64,000 nt of DNA from Symbiodinium natans. Its lineage: Eukaryota; Sar; Dinophyceae; Suessiales; Symbiodiniaceae. The notes under the pieces were generated by a model. That model did no database searches, had not been told where the DNA came from, and saw only the letters and a program-made list of their open reading frames with translations. Of this stretch, positions 60,353 to 64,000 are shown piece after piece. A program made the translations under genes and the position numbers. Position 1 is the stretch's first letter. The number at the start of each line of letters is the position of its first letter. Where the stretch lies: positions 490,049 through 554,048 of the forward strand of contig CAJNDS010001001.1 of the NCBI GenBank assembly GCA_905221605.1, read 5' to 3'.

Positions 60353-60924
60353 CCCAGAGGGTCCATTTGTAGTACCATTTGTGGAATCTACAGGTACCCA
60401 AAGACGATACTAAATGGATTCTTTGGGGGGTACCTAGGTCCATAAAAGTGCTACGAACGGACCCTCTGGGATAGGGATCCAGAGGGTGCGGGGTGTGGAA
60501 ATCAGAGGCCCTGGCCGGACGACCAGTGTCGTATGCCCTAGAAAAGGGCCCGGGCGCTTAAGCGTGGGTAGATTGGCCCCCCCAAACCCTAAACCCTAAA
60601 CACTAAACACTAAATCCTAAGCCCTAAACCCTTATTGGGTTTAGGTCCCCGAAGCCATGGCAGCTTCAGCGCTTGCCTGAAGCTGCGGTGCAGTTGCTAG
60701 CCACTATCTCCGGCTCATGCCCATCACCTTTCAAGGCTTTTGGGGTTCAGGGTCCGTAAACTAACCCAAAACCCCCAAACCCCAAGTAATTGGCTATATA
60801 CTTCAGGGCCTATAGGATGCATTTGGAGGGTTTTTCGCGCCCTAAACCCTAAACCCGAAACCCTAAACCCTAGACCCTAAGCCCTAAACCCTAGACCCTA
60901 AGCCCTAAGCCCTAAACCCTAAGC

Positions 60925-61013
60925 ACTCGACTCACTGCAGCGGAAGCACAGACCCAGTTGGTGCTGTAAACCAGGTGGAAGGCAGCCCTCTTTCTGCTAA
61001 GCGGGCGCCTTAG
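60925..61013 (+). other. candidate terminal exon
   Basis: Reads THCSGSTDPVGAVNQVEGSP then LSAKRAP and TAG. CCCTAAA left, TTTAGGG right. Confidence 0.3.
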
Positions 61014-61465
61014 GCACTTGTTGGGGTTTAGGGTTTAGGGTTTAGGGTTTAGGGTTTAGGGTTTAGGGTTGAAAAGGGCTGTGCAGGGTCTTCTGAGGGC
61101 CCCTGAAAGCCTTGAGCCCCTGAAAACCTTAAGCCCTGTAGGGTTTATAAGGCCTTCCTCTTAAGGTCTTATCGGGCTTCTGGGATGAAGGAATGTGGGT
61201 TTATAGGGTTTAGGGTTTAGGGATATTTGAGGGGAACACATCCATTTCCATGTTCGGGTTTAGGGTTTAGGGTTTAGGGTTTAGGGTTTAGGGTTTAGGG
61301 TTGCTAAATTTCCGCCTGCATGCCGGGTTGTTAGTTTATAGGGGCTGTTTATTCTTTACAGTAGGGGGGGGGGGGTTAGGGTTTGGTGAGTTTAAGGCTT
61401 TTGTTGGGGGCTTACGAGTTGTCATGCCGCATCTGGGTGCATCTCGCCCACGCCCTTGGGATTCC

Positions 61466-61530
61466 CCTAAACCCTAAACCCTAAACCCTAAACCCTAAAC
61501 CCTAAACCCTAAACCCTAAACCCTAAACCC
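61466..61530 (-). repeat. interstitial telomeric array (CCCTAAA)
   Basis: Nine units immediately upstream of the plus-strand candidate at 61558. Confidence 0.95.
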
Positions 61531-61557
61531 TAGTCTGCTGACTTGTGCGGCATGTGA

Positions 61558-61728
61558 ATATGTCCCTGTCTCAAGGCCTACGTCTTCTCTAGGCCCGAGA
61601 GCCGTACACCATTTGTCAACAGGCTTCTGCGCATCCGCCTGGAATTGTCGCAGCCCCTAAGCCTCGATCTCAAAAGGTACCGACGTAAACGCAAGTCAAC
61701 CATTTCCGAAACCATAAACCCTAAACCC
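61558..61728 (+). other. candidate coding region
   Basis: 57 codons: CLKAYVFSRPESRTPFVNRL then LRIRLELSQPLSLDLKR. A GTACCG donor follows LDLK. Basic tail. Unrecognised. Confidence 0.4.
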
Positions 61729-61834
61729 TAAACCCCAAACCCCAAACCCTAAACTCTAAACCCCAAACCCTAAACTCTTCAGGACTCCAGGCGTTTCGGT
61801 GTCGGGGCTTGTAGGGTCCAGGGGTTTAGGTTTC

Positions 61835-61905
61835 CTTAAGGCTCCGGGTACTTCCTAAGGAGGGTTCTGGGGTGAGGTTTTGTGGGCCCAAGAGCCGCAG
61901 GGTTG
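61835..61905. repeat. family 6 dispersed repeat (partial)
   Basis: CTTCCTAAGGAGGGTTCTGGGG and GGGCCCAAGAGCC match the copies at 20300 and 55801. Confidence 0.6.
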
Positions 61906-62129
61906 GACCCCACAAGCCCCAACGCCGAAACGCCGGGAATCCTGGAGGGTAAAGGGCTTTGGGTTTATAAGGTTGATAGGGGGCTAGGGGGGTGTAGGGC
62001 ACCCATGCGGACTTGCAAGGATTTAGGGTTTAGGGTTTAGGGTTTAGGGCTTAGGGTTTAGGGTTTAGGGTTTAGGGCTTACTGTAGGCTCATGCCCAAG
62101 CCGTGTGGGCTCAAAGCTGTGTGAGCCAG

Positions 62130-62195
62130 GCATCGGGATTCTCGCGGTTGAGGTCTTGGCGATGCCCTTCTTTGCGCCCTTCCTCCTTTTTTGCA
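62130..62195 (-). other. candidate coding piece
   Basis: Reads EGRKEGHRQDLNRENPDAWL. QDLNRENPDA recalls the HDLNRD of the 24.85-kb piece but lacks a full EF-hand loop. Confidence 0.3.
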
Positions 62196-62515
62196 GTGCT
62201 AGGTGGCCTCTTGGCATGTACCCAATCTTTCCAGGGACCTCATTCTGGGGTCCCTAAAGGCTCGCGCAACCTAATCAGTATAGGTCCCTGGAAGTAGTGA
62301 TAGGGTGGGGTCTAGGATTTTGGGGTTACCCCCTAAATAAACCCTAAACCCTAAACCGTAAACCCGGTGTAGGCTTCCTTTTCCTACATCGCAGGGGTGC
62401 CGACGAGAGGGCTTAGGTTTTGGCCCTACCTGCCTAGCTGATGGGCTTAGGGTCTATAGGATTCACGGTTTAGGGTTTAGGGACGGGGTCACACGAACAT
62501 GGCCAAGCGGGAGAA

Positions 62516-62698
62516 ATGACGAAAGCCCGCTCGACCGACGGAATGATCTACAATCAATCTCACGCCTATCAGCCTGAGCTCTCCCCACACCAGGAGCCCA
62601 AGCCTGACCACAGAGCTTTCTGCCAACACGGCTTCATCGCAACCGGGTATGATGAAATAAGACACAAAAGGCTTTCAGAAGGTTGCCTACTACCCTAA
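62516..62698 (+). other. ATG reading frame, 60 aa
   Basis: ATG at 62516 (GAGAAATGA). Reads MTKARSTDGMIYNQSHAYQP then HRAFCQHGFIATGYDEIRHK. A GTATGA donor inside GYDE would end an exon at about 62647. Telomeric array follows the stop. Unrecognised. Confidence 0.4.
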
Positions 62699-63052
62699 AC
62701 CCTAAACCCTAAACCCTAAACCCTAAACCCAAAAACCGGAACCTAAACCCTCTTTTTGAAAGAGGGGAAACGTAAACCCTAAACTCTAAACCCTTGGGAA
62801 AGCCTGTGGGGGAACACTCTACGTGTCTCAGCTCCTCGAGCGCGCGCGCAAAGGAGTGGCGGCTGCTGCACGGCCCATGGCTGTCTAGGAGCCCTAAACC
62901 TAAACACTCTTTGCGCAGATGGTGGTTTAGGGTATAGGGGTTTAGGGGTTTAGGGGAAACCTACACTAATTTCCCGGTTCTAGGAGACTCCTACTATCTG
63001 GGGGGGGTCTAGCTTCAGGTCCCCTCTTATCGACAACGCCCATAGTACATCC

Positions 63053-63137
63053 TGCACCTACTTCAAGGTTTAAGGCTCTAAACATAGTTACACTACGAAG
63101 AAACCCTCTTCTAAGTACCCATGAACCTCCAAGTATC
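63053..63137. mobile_element. family 1 element
   Basis: Right end CTAAGTACCCATGAACCTCCAAG is intact; the left end is decayed (CTACTTCAAGGTT). Confidence 0.65.
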
Positions 63138-63225
63138 TCTCGAAACCCCATACCTTAATAAAACAAACTCTAGAGCCCAGGTAACTTCATGAGCAACCGT
63201 CCCATAAAAGCCTTTCCTGACATGA

Positions 63226-63263
63226 GGGCCTTCTTATAAGTACCCATGAACCTCCAAATAACC
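63226..63263. mobile_element. family 1 end fragment
   Basis: TATAAGTACCCATGAACCTCCAAATA alone, the right end of a copy with no left partner nearby. Confidence 0.6.
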
Positions 63264-63649
63264 CTCGAAACCCTATACCTTCAAACCCCTGAAGCGAGGA
63301 TAACTGCATAAAAGCCTTTTCATGAAGAGTTTCGGGCGCCTTGAACATCTCATAGCCAAAGGCCGGCGGGGTATAAGCCGTCGTGGAGAACTGTAATGCT
63401 AGGTGGGTTAGGGTTTAGGATTGTAGGGCACAAAGCTACGCAAAAGAAGGGGAGCTGCCGACACCCGACTATAGCCACGGTAGAACCTAAGAAACACACT
63501 GGTAGGTTGGTCCTTTCAACTCCTTTCAACCCTGTTCTGTACTTACACAATTAGGGGAAGAACTAAACCTAGTTCCAGAATGGTACCCACTAGAGTTCAA
63601 GCCATGCTGCTGACTTTGAGCTTAGGGTGAATGAGGCCTTCGTACCCAA

Positions 63650-63784
63650 ATACTTGGAGGCTCAGGGTACTTACAACCCCAGTTGCTGCACTTCTACGCC
63701 CCCTGAGTCCTCTCAGTCCTCTAAGTAGGTTCTAAGTGGACTTCTAACTGGGGTTATAGGTACCCATGAACCTCCAAATACGCC
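63650..63784. mobile_element. family 1 inverted-repeat element
   Basis: Left ATACTTGGAGGCTCAGGGTAC and ACAACCCCAGTTG pair with right AACTGGGGTTATAGGTACCC and CATGAACCTCCAAATA. Confidence 0.85.
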
Positions 63785-64000
63785 TGATTCTGACCCCAGG
63801 CAACCCTCAAGGAAGAAGGCATCCTCAAGTCTCTTCTGCTCTGATTTGTTCGGGTCTCTAAGGCCAGCTACATGGTCCCCTAAAAGGCCCTTAAAAAGGG
63901 GATCCCTTATGTACCCCTCATACACCCTGTACAACCCAAGGGCCCTTGGCCCATACTTCAGTTGGCCCGTACTTCAGAACCCTTGAACCAGACCCTAAAC

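Noticed and set aside
1-64000. The window as a chromosome end (true telomere)
   Set aside because: Arrays are short, in both orientations, and interrupted by unique sequence throughout; neither window end is a continuous array.

Overview
This window reads as nuclear DNA of a dinoflagellate. The best single piece of evidence is a 21-base match to the reverse complement of the conserved dinoflagellate trans-spliced leader (positions 41808-41828), lying 66 bases upstream of the ATG of an intronless minus-strand reading frame. Supporting signs are hundreds of plant-type telomeric units (TTTAGGG/CCCTAAA) scattered in both orientations, long G homopolymers, apparent GC as well as GT splice donors, and very low density of long reading frames. 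I see no bacterial operons, rRNA, tRNA, CRISPR array or replication origin. Species cannot be set from the sequence; a Symbiodiniaceae-like or related genome is an inference.

Only three long reading frames are convincing as intact coding units: a minus-strand membrane protein made of two nearly identical 158-residue modules (590-1525), a minus-strand HEAT-repeat protein (26064-26969), and the leader-bearing minus-strand retrogene (41010-41741 plus 5' UTR to 41828). Everything else that looks coding comes in short pieces of about 45-250 bases between telomeric arrays. I list the pieces with the best amino-acid composition, GC-rich third positions and splice-like borders as candidate exons. Short open frames are expected by chance here and both strands are often open, so each is a hypothesis unless neighbouring pieces join in phase. 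Three groups do join in phase: 13901-14491 (+, three exons), 15661-15989 (-, two exons) and 22943-23261 (+, two exons).

The remaining DNA is layered repeats: (1) interstitial telomeric arrays, often CCCTAAA on the left and TTTAGGG on the right of an exon-like island; (2) at least eight families of short dispersed elements, most with terminal inverted repeats, about 80-260 bp long. The most abundant has ends near GTACTTGGAGGTTCATG/CATGAACCTCCAAGTAG and about 20 copies; (3) an 1.06-kb array of 8-base CCCTAAAA/CCCCAAAA units (53085-54140); (4) minisatellites, microsatellites and homopolymers.

The most interesting possibility is that the inverted-repeat elements are introners (intron-generating transposons). 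In three places element ends coincide with, or lie within a few bases of, splice sites of exon pieces (23027-23164, 24914, 15756-15943), and telomeric repeats supply the donor or the bulk of other introns. Introners with terminal inverted repeats are known in dinoflagellates; telomere-derived introns flanked by inverted telomeric arrays would be a further twist.

Layout: 0-2.3 kb duplicated membrane gene and G tracts; 2.3-13 kb telomeric arrays with scattered exon islands; 13.3-19.5 kb the densest exon islands on both strands; 19.5-25.8 kb elements plus exon islands including an EF-hand piece; 25.8-27.1 kb HEAT gene in a telomere-repeat-free island; 27.1-40 kb more islands and elements; 40-42 kb retrogene; 42-44.8 kb microsatellites and elements; 44.8-52.5 kb exon islands and degenerate telomeric stretches; 53-54.2 kb 8-mer array; 54.6-64 kb exon islands, minisatellites and elements.
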